64,000 bases of DNA, taken from positions 1-64,000 of the forward strand of contig CH672399.1 in NCBI GenBank assembly GCA_000153445.1. The letters are read 5' to 3'. Of the stretch, positions 56,105-64,000 are shown in pieces. Below the pieces are notes generated by a model. That model was not told the origin of the DNA. It made no database searches and was given only the letters and a program-made list of their open reading frames with translations. How positions within the stretch are numbered: the first letter of the stretch is position 1; each line of letters starts with the position of its first letter. The stretch comes from a gamma proteobacterium HTCC2207. Its GTDB lineage: Bacteria > Pseudomonadota > Gammaproteobacteria > Pseudomonadales > Porticoccaceae. Made by a program: the position numbers and the translations under genes.

Positions 56105-56743
56105 TTACTGGTTAGTGACGCTTTGCGATAACTTAGATTGAGGTAAAAGCCTAATCAAGCCCAAATACAACAGTTGCGTCAGTATCAGCCATGGCAACTG
56201 ACTACTCAGCCTAATACTGCGATCGTTAAACTGAAACAGAACCGGATCAAACCAGATTCCCAATGGTGACAGCGGTGCCCAAGAGAGGTGCTTACCATCG
56301 GCTAGCTGATCATGATAGAGAAACATTTCGACAAAGATGTTTTGGCCGATAAAAATCACCATTAATAAGCTAAAAACACGCCAATTCCACTCTCTGTAGA
56401 CAGAGTCTCCACGTCCCATAAGTAGCCAGACCAAAAGTAGGCCACCGCAACATATGGTCCCAGCATCAGCCAGTGAATTGAGCAACCCATTGATATGCAG
56501 CGGAATCATCTGATTTAGAATATCCACTCGCCTAACACTGACACTGTCGCCAGCAACCAAGCCATAGTTAAACCACAGCTCCCAGCCAAGAGCGCAAACC
56601 ACAAACATCGCACCATAGAATCGCAGCACCCAGGATGGAATTAACTTTTGGCGGTGTAGTATCGGAATCAGAATCAACGGCATCAGCGCAGAAAGATACA
56701 CAACGATCACCAAACGTAGTTGCTCAAAGCTTAATAAATCCAA
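56105..56743 (-). CDS. Integral membrane protein, unknown
   Basis: A 212-residue protein with about six hydrophobic helices (about 8-30, 38-58, 88-108, 120-140, 150-165 weak, 183-203) and Trp/His-rich loops (FLYHDQLADGKHLSWAPLSPLGIWFDP). It begins at a TTG with weak GGGA upstream, so the start is uncertain. No family recognised by eye. Divergent from the small protein and esterase genes. Confidence 0.72.
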   Translation of the reverse strand: MDLLSFEQLRLVIVVYLSALMPLILIPILHRQKLIPSWVLRFYGAMFVVCALGWELWFNYGLVAGDSVSVRRVDILNQMIPLHINGLLNSLADAGTICCGGLLLVWLLMGRGDSVYREWNWRVFSLLMVIFIGQNIFVEMFLYHDQLADGKHLSWAPLSPLGIWFDPVLFQFNDRSIRLSSQLPWLILTQLLYLGLIRLLPQSKLSQSVTNQ

Positions 56744-56984
56744 GATAGGGTCCCATAATTTCGCGACACTAAGGCCAGAGTATTGCTCTAGAACGAGCAG
56801 CTAAACAGCGTATCAACGCGCGGCAAAAACTCTGCTCTCTCGACCAAGTATACATCCGAAACTCTAATAGAAGACTATTACAACCCTCATATAGTATTTA
56901 TCAACCATAACTCGTCGTATCCGACCACCAAATGCCCTGCCTTTGCCCAGCAATCCAATTCTTTAGTCTCGGAGTATTAACCCC

Positions 56985-57179
56985 ATGTCTATCAGCGATC
57001 GATTACTCAAATATTTCAACCGGAAGAAGTCAAACTCTACCGACAAAAACCATACCCGCTACAGAAACGATATCTGTAATCACTGGGACTTGGATTATCT
57101 GTCTCTGGAAGAGATCGATAAGCGACTTGAGGCCGGTGATGTGGAAACCACTGTAGTACGTAAAAAGAAAGAGCTTTAA
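56985..57179 (+). CDS. Small highly charged protein, unknown
   Basis: 64 residues, basic N-terminal part (LLKYFNRKKSN) and an acidic middle (LDYLSLEEIDKRLEAGDVET). GGAG lies upstream of the ATG, and it ends 13 bp before the esterase/SGNH lipoprotein gene, probably in one transcript. No family is recognised; coding status rests on the ribosome binding site, spacing and composition. Confidence 0.6.
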   Translation: MSISDRLLKYFNRKKSNSTDKNHTRYRNDICNHWDLDYLSLEEIDKRLEAGDVETTVVRKKKEL

Positions 57180-57192
57180 AAAGAGAAACAGT

Positions 57193-58737
57193 ATGAAGCA
57201 ATTCATTGTGATCTTTGTTTTGATTTTGACTGCCTGCGGCGGCGGTGGCGGGAGCGACCCAAAAATTCCGACCTCTGCAACTCAGACGCCCATCGAGCCC
57301 CCTGCTGTTTCAGATGTTTCAGATGTTTCAGATGTTTCAGATGTTTCAGCATACGAAGAGAGCACCATCACACAAACAGTCGATGGGACGCTTGTGGAGC
57401 GCACTTATCGCCTGCGCTACCCAGAACAAATCACAGAAGAAAAGTACCCTATTCTGTTCTTTTTCCACGATGCTGGAGGGGACGGCAAAGACTGGCTGGA
57501 TAACAACCCGGGACTAGCCGATTTGATCGACGCGGGAGAGTTTATCGGTGTCTTTCCCGATGGTTATAAAAACAGCTGGAATGTGAGCGGTGAAACCAAC
57601 GCCGATGATGTTGATTTTGTCAGCCTAATTATCAATAGCTTTGACCCTACTGGCTTGTTTGATCTGACTAGAATCTATGCAGTGGGCATTGCAAACGGCG
57701 GCGGACTAGTCAACAAAATCGCCAAAGAGACAGGTGTATTTCAAGCCATCGCCCCCCTACTCAGTCAGCAAACCGAATCCTTATTAGAAACTGTGCCACC
57801 CAAGGCATTATCAGTGTTCCAAGTCAATGGTAGCCTAGACACCTTGACGCCTGTAAGTGGTGGCAATGGCTTTGCCAATAGCGTTTTTGTCTCTGCCCAA
57901 GTCAGCGCAGAAAACTGGGCGGAAAGTGCCAACTGCAATATGACAGCCACCAGCCAAATCCAAAACTGGGGTGAGTTCAGTGTTGAGGAGGTTACCTTTA
58001 GTGACTGCATCGACGGTCAAAAAGTTCGCTATGTTATCGTTGCCGAGGGTGGGCACAGCCTTAATTTTGAGAGCGATTTCAATCTCTATGATCGTATTTG
58101 GTCGTTTTTTAAAGACACCGAGCCATTCCAAAAGATAAAACTCCTAGCCCTTGGCGACAGCTACACCATTGGTCAAAGTGTCTGTGAGTCCTGCAGCTTT
58201 CCAATGCAGTTAAAAACCGCTTTAGAAATGGAGTACTCCGAACGGGATCAGATTGACTTACAGATCATTGCCCAGACTGGCTGGAGCACATCCAATTTAA
58301 AAGAAGCGATTTTCACCGCAGCCCCAGCGGCAGATTATGATCTGGCAACCTTACTTATTGGGGTCAATAATCAATTTCGAAAAATCCCCTTTAGCCTCTT
58401 TGAAACCGAGTTTGAAGAACTTGTTAACTCTGCCATTTCTTTTGTCGGAGGCGACCGCAGCAAGGTCATTATTCTCTCAATCCCCGATTATGCATTTACC
58501 CGATTTGGCCAAGGCAGCGGAGCCGCTACAATTACCGCAGAGCTTGAAATGTATAACAATTTTGCCCAAAACTATGCGCAAGAAAATAGCATTTCCTTCG
58601 TTTACATAACCGACATTACCGATCAGGGACTAGAAAACCCTGCCCTAGTAGCCTCTGACGGATTGCATCCCTCAGAAATCGCCTATGCTGAGTTTGTTGA
58701 GCGATTGCTGCCTCTAACGTTAGAAAAAATAAAATAG
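57193..58737 (+). CDS. Lipoprotein: degenerate PHB-depolymerase-like esterase domain fused to SGNH hydrolase
   Basis: 514 residues. Lipobox LTAC (Cys15) followed by GGGGGS and a Val-Ser-Asp repeat linker (about 39-52). The N-terminal domain (about 55-310) has the PHB depolymerase/feruloyl esterase type fold (YPILFFFHDAGGDGKDW, GVFPDGYKNSW). Its elbow reads GIANGGG, so the nucleophile Ser is Ala167 (GCA at 57691), while Asp216 and His288 remain plausible. The C-terminal SGNH/GDSL domain (about 314-514) is intact: GDSYT (Ser323), GVNN (about 390-393), SDGLHPS (Asp489, His492). Membrane-anchored carbohydrate or polymer esterase; only the second domain should be active by the usual mechanism. Confidence 0.85.
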   Translation: MKQFIVIFVLILTACGGGGGSDPKIPTSATQTPIEPPAVSDVSDVSDVSDVSAYEESTITQTVDGTLVERTYRLRYPEQITEEKYPILFFFHDAGGDGKDWLDNNPGLADLIDAGEFIGVFPDGYKNSWNVSGETNADDVDFVSLIINSFDPTGLFDLTRIYAVGIANGGGLVNKIAKETGVFQAIAPLLSQQTESLLETVPPKALSVFQVNGSLDTLTPVSGGNGFANSVFVSAQVSAENWAESANCNMTATSQIQNWGEFSVEEVTFSDCIDGQKVRYVIVAEGGHSLNFESDFNLYDRIWSFFKDTEPFQKIKLLALGDSYTIGQSVCESCSFPMQLKTALEMEYSERDQIDLQIIAQTGWSTSNLKEAIFTAAPAADYDLATLLIGVNNQFRKIPFSLFETEFEELVNSAISFVGGDRSKVIILSIPDYAFTRFGQGSGAATITAELEMYNNFAQNYAQENSISFVYITDITDQGLENPALVASDGLHPSEIAYAEFVERLLPLTLEKIK

Positions 58738-58866
58738 GCGAAGCACAGCTGATCTTTTAAAAAAAATCTAGCAACCAGATTTATCAACCTAAAGTGCGCT
58801 ATCCTATGGTCTTTAAACTCCCTTCCTAAAATAAAAACAGCCGCAGTGCTAAAGGATAATCTTTCC

Positions 58867-59769
58867 ATGGATCAACTGAAAGCACTACGATATTTTAGCA
58901 AGGTTGTAGAAACCGGCAGCTTTACCCGGGCTGCCGAAGCCTTTTCAGTACCCCCTTCTTCTCTCTCTCGGCGCATTGCCGATCTTGAAAAAACATTGGG
59001 TGCAAATCTACTAAAGCGCAGCACCCGAGTCGTTCAGGTAACTGAGATTGGTCAGCTGTATTTTAAGCAGGTAGAGGATATTCTCGCCCAGCTTGAGCAG
59101 AGTGATGAAACTGTGCGCAGCTATCAGGCTAAGCCCAAAGGGGTTCTGCGCATCAGTGCAATGGTCAGTTTTGGCGAGCGTATGCTGCTACCTCTGCTGG
59201 ACGAATTTAAAACGCTCTACCCGGAGATTATTTTGGATCTCAGCCTCAGCGATGAGCTGTCCACACTGTCGCGAGATGATGTGGATATTGCCATCCGCGG
59301 TGGCTATGCCCCCAATGAACGAGTGCAGGCCGTGCGTCTAATGGACAACGAATTTATACCTGTGGCAGCCGCGAGCTATTTAGCCGCCATAGGCACCCCC
59401 ACAAAGGCTACTGAATTAAAACAACATCAGGGTTTGTTTTTTCGCACACCTGCAGGGCCCAGCCCATGGTTATGTCAAATGGATGGCCAATGGCTAGACG
59501 TCTCAGGCTCACCGGCCATCATTTCAAACAATGGCAAATGGCTGGGGCAACAGGCGATTAACGGACGCGGCATTATGATGGCACCCAGATGGTTGATGCA
59601 GGACTATTTCGACAGTGGTGAATTACAAGAGCTATTTATAGAACCGACACTGAGAGTCAGCCAAAATCCGGACCTGGCCATTTATCTCCTCTATCAAAAG
59701 CAGCAGTATCTGGTACCGAAAGTAAAGGTTGCAGTGGATTTTTTGGTGTCACGCTTTGCAAACAGTTGA
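58867..59769 (+). CDS. LysR family transcriptional regulator
   Basis: N-terminal LysR winged helix (MDQLKALRYFSKVVETGSFTRAAEAFSVPPSSLSRRIADLEKTLGANLLKRSTR) and a C-terminal periplasmic-binding-like effector domain. ATG 58867 with AGGA upstream gives 300 residues, the usual length; the GTG at 58846 adds seven residues. It converges with the MDR oxidoreductase gene, so it is not in the classic divergent arrangement and its target is not evident. Confidence 0.93.
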   Translation: MDQLKALRYFSKVVETGSFTRAAEAFSVPPSSLSRRIADLEKTLGANLLKRSTRVVQVTEIGQLYFKQVEDILAQLEQSDETVRSYQAKPKGVLRISAMVSFGERMLLPLLDEFKTLYPEIILDLSLSDELSTLSRDDVDIAIRGGYAPNERVQAVRLMDNEFIPVAAASYLAAIGTPTKATELKQHQGLFFRTPAGPSPWLCQMDGQWLDVSGSPAIISNNGKWLGQQAINGRGIMMAPRWLMQDYFDSGELQELFIEPTLRVSQNPDLAIYLLYQKQQYLVPKVKVAVDFLVSRFANS

Positions 59770-59851
59770 GGCCAAAGCAGCCTACCCCAATCAAAAAGGG
59801 ATACTCAGCCGGATTGCCGAATACCCCAATTAAAATACCTAGAGACTCTGA

Positions 59852-60937
59852 TTAAAGGGCATTTGGCACTATTAATACCTTGCCATTTCTTCCTGGCGCG
59901 GCAGCACGAGAGACTGCCTCTTCGATCTGATCGATAGAAAAGCGTGAGTCAACATTCGCCTTTAAAACACCCTGCGCAATCAACGGAATAATCTGCCCAA
60001 AAGCCGCTTGCTTGGTCTTCATGTCGGCTGTCTGATACCACTTGTAGAGCCAAAAACCGCGTAGGCTAATATCGTTAAAGATAACCTTGCCTGTATTTAC
60101 GCTTGCAGGCTGCCCCGAGAGCACACCATAGGCAACCAGCGTACCGCCGTAACCGAGACTATCTGCCAGACGGGTAAAGGTCTTACCACCCACTGGATCC
60201 AGTGCCAGCGCAATTGGCGCATTGTCTGTGGCAAGAGCGATCTGTGCTGCAAGATCAGGCCCATCAATCAAAACCACATCCGCACCCTTAGCCATTAGAT
60301 CTTCCGCCAAGCCCTCGCGACGCACAACATTAACCGTTTTAATACCGCGCTGTTTTGCCAATTGGATAACGTAACCACCCACCGCGGAATTCGCCGCACT
60401 CTGAACAATCCACTGACCCTCTTCAAGATCGGTAAAACTATTTAGCATTAGCAATGCAGTCAGAGGGTTCACCGCTGACATAGCAAGCTGTTCAATCATT
60501 GTGGCATTGACTGGCCCGAGATTAGGCAAAGGAAGGAAGCCGGTAGCCGGCGCCACTATCTCTTCAGTCCAGGTTCCACCGCTGGCGAGGAGTACCAACT
60601 GGCCCACGGCTATATGCTTCACCTCAGCAGAGACTTCGAGTACGCGACCAACGCCTTCGCTGCCAGGTCTGTATGGTAGGACTGGATCAACACCGTATTT
60701 GCCGGCAATCTGTAATAGGTCAGATGGATTAATCGGCGCGGCCAACACCTCAACCCTAATATCACCAGCGCCTAGTGGCTGAGCCTTTTCGTACTTTATG
60801 TCAAGCACCTCTGCCGGGTTGCCGATCCGACTAAACTCGATGTATTGCTTGCCACTGGCAGCCTCATCACCATTACCTGCGAAAGAGGTAGAGCCTAAAA
60901 AAAGCGCCAAAATTGTAATAATTGATAAATTTTTCAT
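59852..60937 (-). CDS. Zinc-free MDR oxidoreductase with N-terminal signal peptide
   Basis: A 361-residue medium-chain reductase of the quinone/enoyl reductase (QOR/ETR1) type: GroES-like domain with INPSDLLQIAGKYG and YRPGSEGVGRVLEV, Rossmann domain with SAANSAVGGYVIQLAKQRGI, and the C-terminal GRNGKVLIVP. The 2-enoyl-CoA reductase-like NPLTALLMLNSF block is present and no zinc ligands are seen. Unusually it begins with a typical Sec signal peptide (MKNLSIITILALFLGSTSFAG), although NAD(P)H-dependent enzymes normally stay in the cytoplasm. Probable quinone or enone reductase; location uncertain. Confidence 0.87.
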   Translation of the reverse strand: MKNLSIITILALFLGSTSFAGNGDEAASGKQYIEFSRIGNPAEVLDIKYEKAQPLGAGDIRVEVLAAPINPSDLLQIAGKYGVDPVLPYRPGSEGVGRVLEVSAEVKHIAVGQLVLLASGGTWTEEIVAPATGFLPLPNLGPVNATMIEQLAMSAVNPLTALLMLNSFTDLEEGQWIVQSAANSAVGGYVIQLAKQRGIKTVNVVRREGLAEDLMAKGADVVLIDGPDLAAQIALATDNAPIALALDPVGGKTFTRLADSLGYGGTLVAYGVLSGQPASVNTGKVIFNDISLRGFWLYKWYQTADMKTKQAAFGQIIPLIAQGVLKANVDSRFSIDQIEEAVSRAAAPGRNGKVLIVPNAL

Positions 60938-61027
60938 GATCTTGATCCATTACCTTTTTATTGTTGGTTAAACCTAATACCCCTAGCAGGCATTATCGAT
61001 TGTTAATAATTTTTTAATCGGCGACCC

Positions 61028-62368
61028 CTATATCACGCTGCTCTGAGGCGCCATAGAGCTTGTTTCGCTTGGCCGGTCAACTGACCCGCCCTCACCCTGC
61101 TCAAACCAGCGTCCAAGATATATACCCACTAGTGACCAGAGCGCAGCAATACCGGCCCCAACTAAGGCAACCGCAGCTAGCCCCAAACCGAGGCCCTGGG
61201 TTAATCCGGTGAATAACCAGGCCATCAGCATATCGCCGCCACGGTAGGCGACAATATCAATGACCGGCTTGGCCTTAAAGCGGGTTTCCCGGTCAACTCG
61301 CGTAAACAGCATTTCCCGAGCCGGTCGCGTCACAGCATAGTTGCCAGCACGGCGAATCACCTGCAGGGCCACCACTGCGCCTAAAAAGGGTGAAACCGCC
61401 AAAATCAGCAAACCGACACAGATCATTACTGGAACCAGCGCAATAGTAGTGGGCATACCAAATTTGCCAACAATGCGGCTGGTGGCAAATAAGCCCGTCG
61501 CTATGGAGAGAATATTTACCGCCAGATCCATTTGCGCCCAAACTGCTGTGCGCTCTGGGCGACTCAATGCGCTGAGCAAATTCTTTAACTCGAAATAGAC
61601 AAAGGAGCTTATACCGGTATAGAGAAAGATAAACAAGCCGATGGCGAGTAAATAGGGGTTTGAGAAAAACATCTTAAAGCCAGCAAAGGGATTGCCGCCA
61701 ATGGCTCCCCGAGGGGCTTGAAGTTCAGGTTCTTTATTATCAAGGTCTGATACTTTCAGTGACTGCAAATAGAAAATAATCGGGATCGGGATCAATAACA
61801 TCAAGCTGGCAATCAGCATAAGATTATCGGTGCCTAGAGATGCAGAGAAAAATGAGGGTATCGAAGGCCCAACAAGCCCCCCGACACTAGCACCTGCAGC
61901 AATAATGCTAAACAGCCTTCCGGCCTGCTCTTTACTGAACAGATCAGACATAAAGCTCCAGAACACGGAAATATGGAACAGGCTAAAGACACTGACCCAG
62001 ACATAAAATGACTTGTCCACCAGGGTTCGATCAGCAGCGGTCGATGCCAACAGATAAAAAACCACAAAGGTCAGGGCAAAAATAGCGTACATCGCTGGCA
62101 CCAAAAGCCGGAAGCGGACACGCGACACCGCTATGCCGTAGACAGCCACCACCGCGGTGCTGATAAAAAAGTTAAGCGTCCACAGCCAACTGACCTCTGC
62201 ATCAGTCCAGTCGCTGGCCATCGCATCCCGCACGGGCCGCAGAATGTAATAGGCGGACATCAATACCACCACAAACAAAAATGAGCAGAGAACAGCCTTG
62301 GCCTCCGACGCTTCAATCTTTGATATCTTGGTCAAAAAGTTGAATATCGGACTATTGCTCGCTGGCAT
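61028..62368 (-). CDS. MFS transporter resembling ADP/ATP translocases (NTP/NDP exchanger-like)
   Basis: A 446-residue membrane protein with about 12 helices. The opening FLFVVVLMSAYYILRPVRDAM, FFSNPYLLAIGLFIFLYTGISSFVYFE and VIRRAGNYAVTRPAREMLFTRVDRETRFKAKPVIDIVAYRGGDM blocks are those of the Tlc/AAA-family nucleotide-transporter-like branch of MFS, also present in free-living bacteria with unknown substrates. GGAGC precedes the ATG. Monocistronic. Nucleotide transport is not established for these free-living homologues. Confidence 0.85.
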   Translation of the reverse strand: MPASNSPIFNFLTKISKIEASEAKAVLCSFLFVVVLMSAYYILRPVRDAMASDWTDAEVSWLWTLNFFISTAVVAVYGIAVSRVRFRLLVPAMYAIFALTFVVFYLLASTAADRTLVDKSFYVWVSVFSLFHISVFWSFMSDLFSKEQAGRLFSIIAAGASVGGLVGPSIPSFFSASLGTDNLMLIASLMLLIPIPIIFYLQSLKVSDLDNKEPELQAPRGAIGGNPFAGFKMFFSNPYLLAIGLFIFLYTGISSFVYFELKNLLSALSRPERTAVWAQMDLAVNILSIATGLFATSRIVGKFGMPTTIALVPVMICVGLLILAVSPFLGAVVALQVIRRAGNYAVTRPAREMLFTRVDRETRFKAKPVIDIVAYRGGDMLMAWLFTGLTQGLGLGLAAVALVGAGIAALWSLVGIYLGRWFEQGEGGSVDRPSETSSMAPQSSVI

Positions 62369-62992
62369 TGATTGCTCCTAGGCTGAAACCGGCCGGATTC
62401 CGTCTTTAACCGATTATTATTGTTATTCTTCGTTAGGCGCAGGCGCATAGTCGTTAACGAAAGGATGGCTATTATTACCCTCTTGAAAGCGCAGATAAAT
62501 GCCGCTATATGGGTATCTTTGTTGCCATAAAGACAACAATACAGCCTAAATGGTAACGGGTCACCGCACTTCTACCATCCTGCGCCTAATACCTCGGTCG
62601 TCCCGAACGCATTACCCCTGTCATCCTCAGCGCATTACCCAGGTCATCCTGAGCTCATCACCCCTGTCATCCTGAGCGAAGCCGAAGGATCTCAACCAGC
62701 CCGCAACAGACTCTTCCATCTAACTCAAGGTAACAAGTTAAAAGCGAGCGATTTATTAAGGCCAAAAAAAAGCCCTGGGTTAACAGGGCTCTTCTAGGGG
62801 GGGGTAAAATGTGTATTTTCTTTGGGGAAGAAGCATGCACATAAAGTAAGACCCCTATCTGCTGAAAAGTTCATATTTAAATAAACTTTTTTCATTTAAA
62901 TTATTATCCTTAGCATTTAGCCTTCTAACTCAATAATCCCGCTGCTAATCTGACACCACTAAAGCAGTAAAAACGCTCTGTATATAGTGCAG
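62369..62992. other. Gene-free stretch with dispersed repeats and a terminator
   Basis: No gene is seen in these 624 bp. They hold a 23-bp degenerate triplication of ACCCCTGTCATCCTGAGCGCATT (about 62614-62680) ending in a full TCATCCTGAGCGAAGCCGAAGGATCTC repeat (62669-62693 area), the AraC-gene terminator, a run of eight G (62797-62804) and AT-rich sequence. Confidence 0.75.
62764..62790 (-). terminator. Rho-independent terminator of the AraC-family gene
   Basis: AGCCCTG (62771-62777), GGTTAA loop, CAGGGCT (62784-62790); on the minus strand it is followed by seven T (62764-62770). It lies about 200 bp past the AraC stop codon, so the 3' untranslated region would be long. Confidence 0.8.
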
Positions 62993-64000
62993 TTAAAGCG
63001 TGCTAGCCGTAATTTTGGCTTGCCGAATATGCAGCGGAGTTGTTCCCGACCAACGTTTAAATGAACGGCGAAAATTAGCCGAATTATTGAAACCTAACAA
63101 CGCGGCAATTTCTGCAGCAGGTAAATCTGTGCCCTGCAAATACTCCAGCGCAAGCCGATACCGCACCTGATCCAGCAACGGCTGGAATCGAGTCCCCTCT
63201 CTGGTTAGCCGGCGCTGTAAAGTGCTTTCACTCATATACATCTGCTGGGCAACAGCTGCAGCTGTGGGGAATTCTGAGCCTGACAATAGTAGCAACTGCA
63301 CAACCCGCTCACTCACTGCGCCAGAATAGCTGTCGTTAGCCAAAATCCGATCGCACTCGCGGCGAAACACATCTTGGGCAACAGGGTCAGAGGTAGAAAT
63401 AGTCACCGCCAAACTCTGAGCATCGAAAGTCAGCCCGCAGCGACTAGAGTTAAACTGAATATTGGAGCCAAAGACCGACTCATAAAACGCTCGGTCTTGT
63501 GGCTGTCCGTAATTCAATTCAAGCTCGGCTACTGCACTCTGGCTATCGGTAAGCAGTTTCAAGTTAGTCACCAAACCCGCATAGAGTGCATCTTTGTAAA
63601 ACTGCTCTAAAGCCTGAGGAAGATGGGGTGCTGCGCTGCGCAACTCCACAGAACCTTCACTTGCTATTAAGTCAATACGCACACTAGGGAGCAGCGCACG
63701 CTTGTAGCGCACCAATAATTTAAGCACATCATCCACCGTCGCACTGGTCATTAGGGCGTAACCCAAAATGCCCAGAGAAACCATATCCAACCGGGTGCCC
63801 AGCTTGATACCCAGCAAACTATCGTCCGCAAGCGCCAGAGCTCTGCCGCAAATCTCATCGGCTTGCTCGGCACTAAACAGCTGTGTCTTACTGAGGTCTA
63901 ATCCCTCCAACCCAGTGTTTTCGAGTAGTTGAGTCTTGGAGATACCCTGCTCTGCTAACAGATCTATCAATACAGGCAACACAAACGAAATCATAAGCAC
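62993..64000 (-). CDS. AraC family transcriptional regulator (possibly 5'-truncated by the window edge)
   Basis: A 335-residue regulator with an N-terminal arabinose-operon-binding-like domain of the OruR/MmsR-like group (GLEGLDLSKTQLFSAEQADEICGRAL..., about 1-190). A C-terminal double helix-turn-helix (VAQQMYMSESTLQRRLTREGTRFQPLLDQVRYRLALEYL ... ALLGFNNSANFRRSFKRWSGTTPLHIR) follows. The frame reaches the last base of the window at GTG 64000 or ATG 63994, so the true start may lie outside. Length is already typical. No target gene is visible here; such regulators often control fatty acid or sterol-like catabolism. Confidence 0.9.
   Translation of the reverse strand: MLMISFVLPVLIDLLAEQGISKTQLLENTGLEGLDLSKTQLFSAEQADEICGRALALADDSLLGIKLGTRLDMVSLGILGYALMTSATVDDVLKLLVRYKRALLPSVRIDLIASEGSVELRSAAPHLPQALEQFYKDALYAGLVTNLKLLTDSQSAVAELELNYGQPQDRAFYESVFGSNIQFNSSRCGLTFDAQSLAVTISTSDPVAQDVFRRECDRILANDSYSGAVSERVVQLLLLSGSEFPTAAAVAQQMYMSESTLQRRLTREGTRFQPLLDQVRYRLALEYLQGTDLPAAEIAALLGFNNSANFRRSFKRWSGTTPLHIRQAKITASTL

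Noticed and set aside
62797-62804. Run of eight G as a phase-variable tract
   Set aside because: It lies in the 3' region of the AraC gene, far from any promoter or coding start.

Overview
The window reads as chromosome of a free-living, probably marine, gammaproteobacterium. The evidence is the trigger factor-ClpP-ClpX-Lon block preceded by tRNA-Leu, a large TonB-dependent receptor, a sodium:solute symporter, abundant acyl-CoA catabolism and two C-terminal protein-sorting signals (VPLPA/PEP-CTERM-like and JDVT-CTERM-like). Placement near the SAR92/OM60 (Cellvibrionales) groups is inference from gene content only.

Layout: 1-6.4 kb is the protein quality-control block on the minus strand (tRNA-Leu, tig, clpP, clpX, lon). 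6.6-8.8 kb holds a small lipoprotein, a VPLPA-CTERM surface protein and a TetR regulator. 8.9-12.3 kb has a 2,4-dienoyl-CoA reductase (divergent from the TetR gene), a flavin reductase and an isochorismatase-like hydrolase. 12.4-21.3 kb is a minus-strand catabolic cluster: type III CoA-transferase, HMG-CoA lyase-type enzyme, hydantoinase/oxoprolinase A (frameshifted) and B, and a TonB receptor, with a divergent GntR/UTRA regulator. 22.4-27.8 kb is a leucine/isovalerate (liu) operon: LiuR-type MerR regulator, isovaleryl-CoA dehydrogenase and both methylcrotonyl-CoA carboxylase subunits; no methylglutaconyl-CoA hydratase gene lies within it. 27.9-34 kb has a eukaryote-type HisA, a repeat-rich intergenic patch, a DUF3422 protein, a saccharopine-dehydrogenase-like reductase and a bifunctional beta-oxidation protein. 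34.3-37.4 kb is a PhnD/C/E-like ABC transporter (selenate or phosphonate type) with a fused double permease. 37.4-43.3 kb is a probable sugar/polyol catabolic cluster (Na+ symporter, Gfo/Idh/MocA oxidoreductase, aldo/keto reductase, Fe/2-oxoglutarate oxygenase, exported alpha/beta hydrolase).

43.6-59 kb is accessory. Its centre is a compact CPBP/Rce1-type intramembrane protease with all three active-site motifs, tail-to-tail with a 1715-residue secreted protein ending in a Cys-containing JDVT-CTERM-like sorting signal. This is a candidate MrtJ enzyme-substrate pair. The substrate starts with a cohesin-like domain, and the gene upstream of it on the same strand encodes a secreted protein starting with dockerin-like calcium repeats, suggesting an anchored two-protein surface complex. 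Other items here are a lipoprotein joining an esterase-like domain whose nucleophile position is Ala to an intact SGNH hydrolase, and several small unknown proteins.

58.8-64 kb holds a LysR regulator, a signal-peptide-bearing zinc-free MDR oxidoreductase, an ADP/ATP-translocase-like MFS protein and an AraC regulator running to the window edge. Five unrelated short tandem-repeat arrays (13-16 bp units) sit at gene borders, and dispersed TCATCCTGAG-type repeats occur in three intergenic regions.
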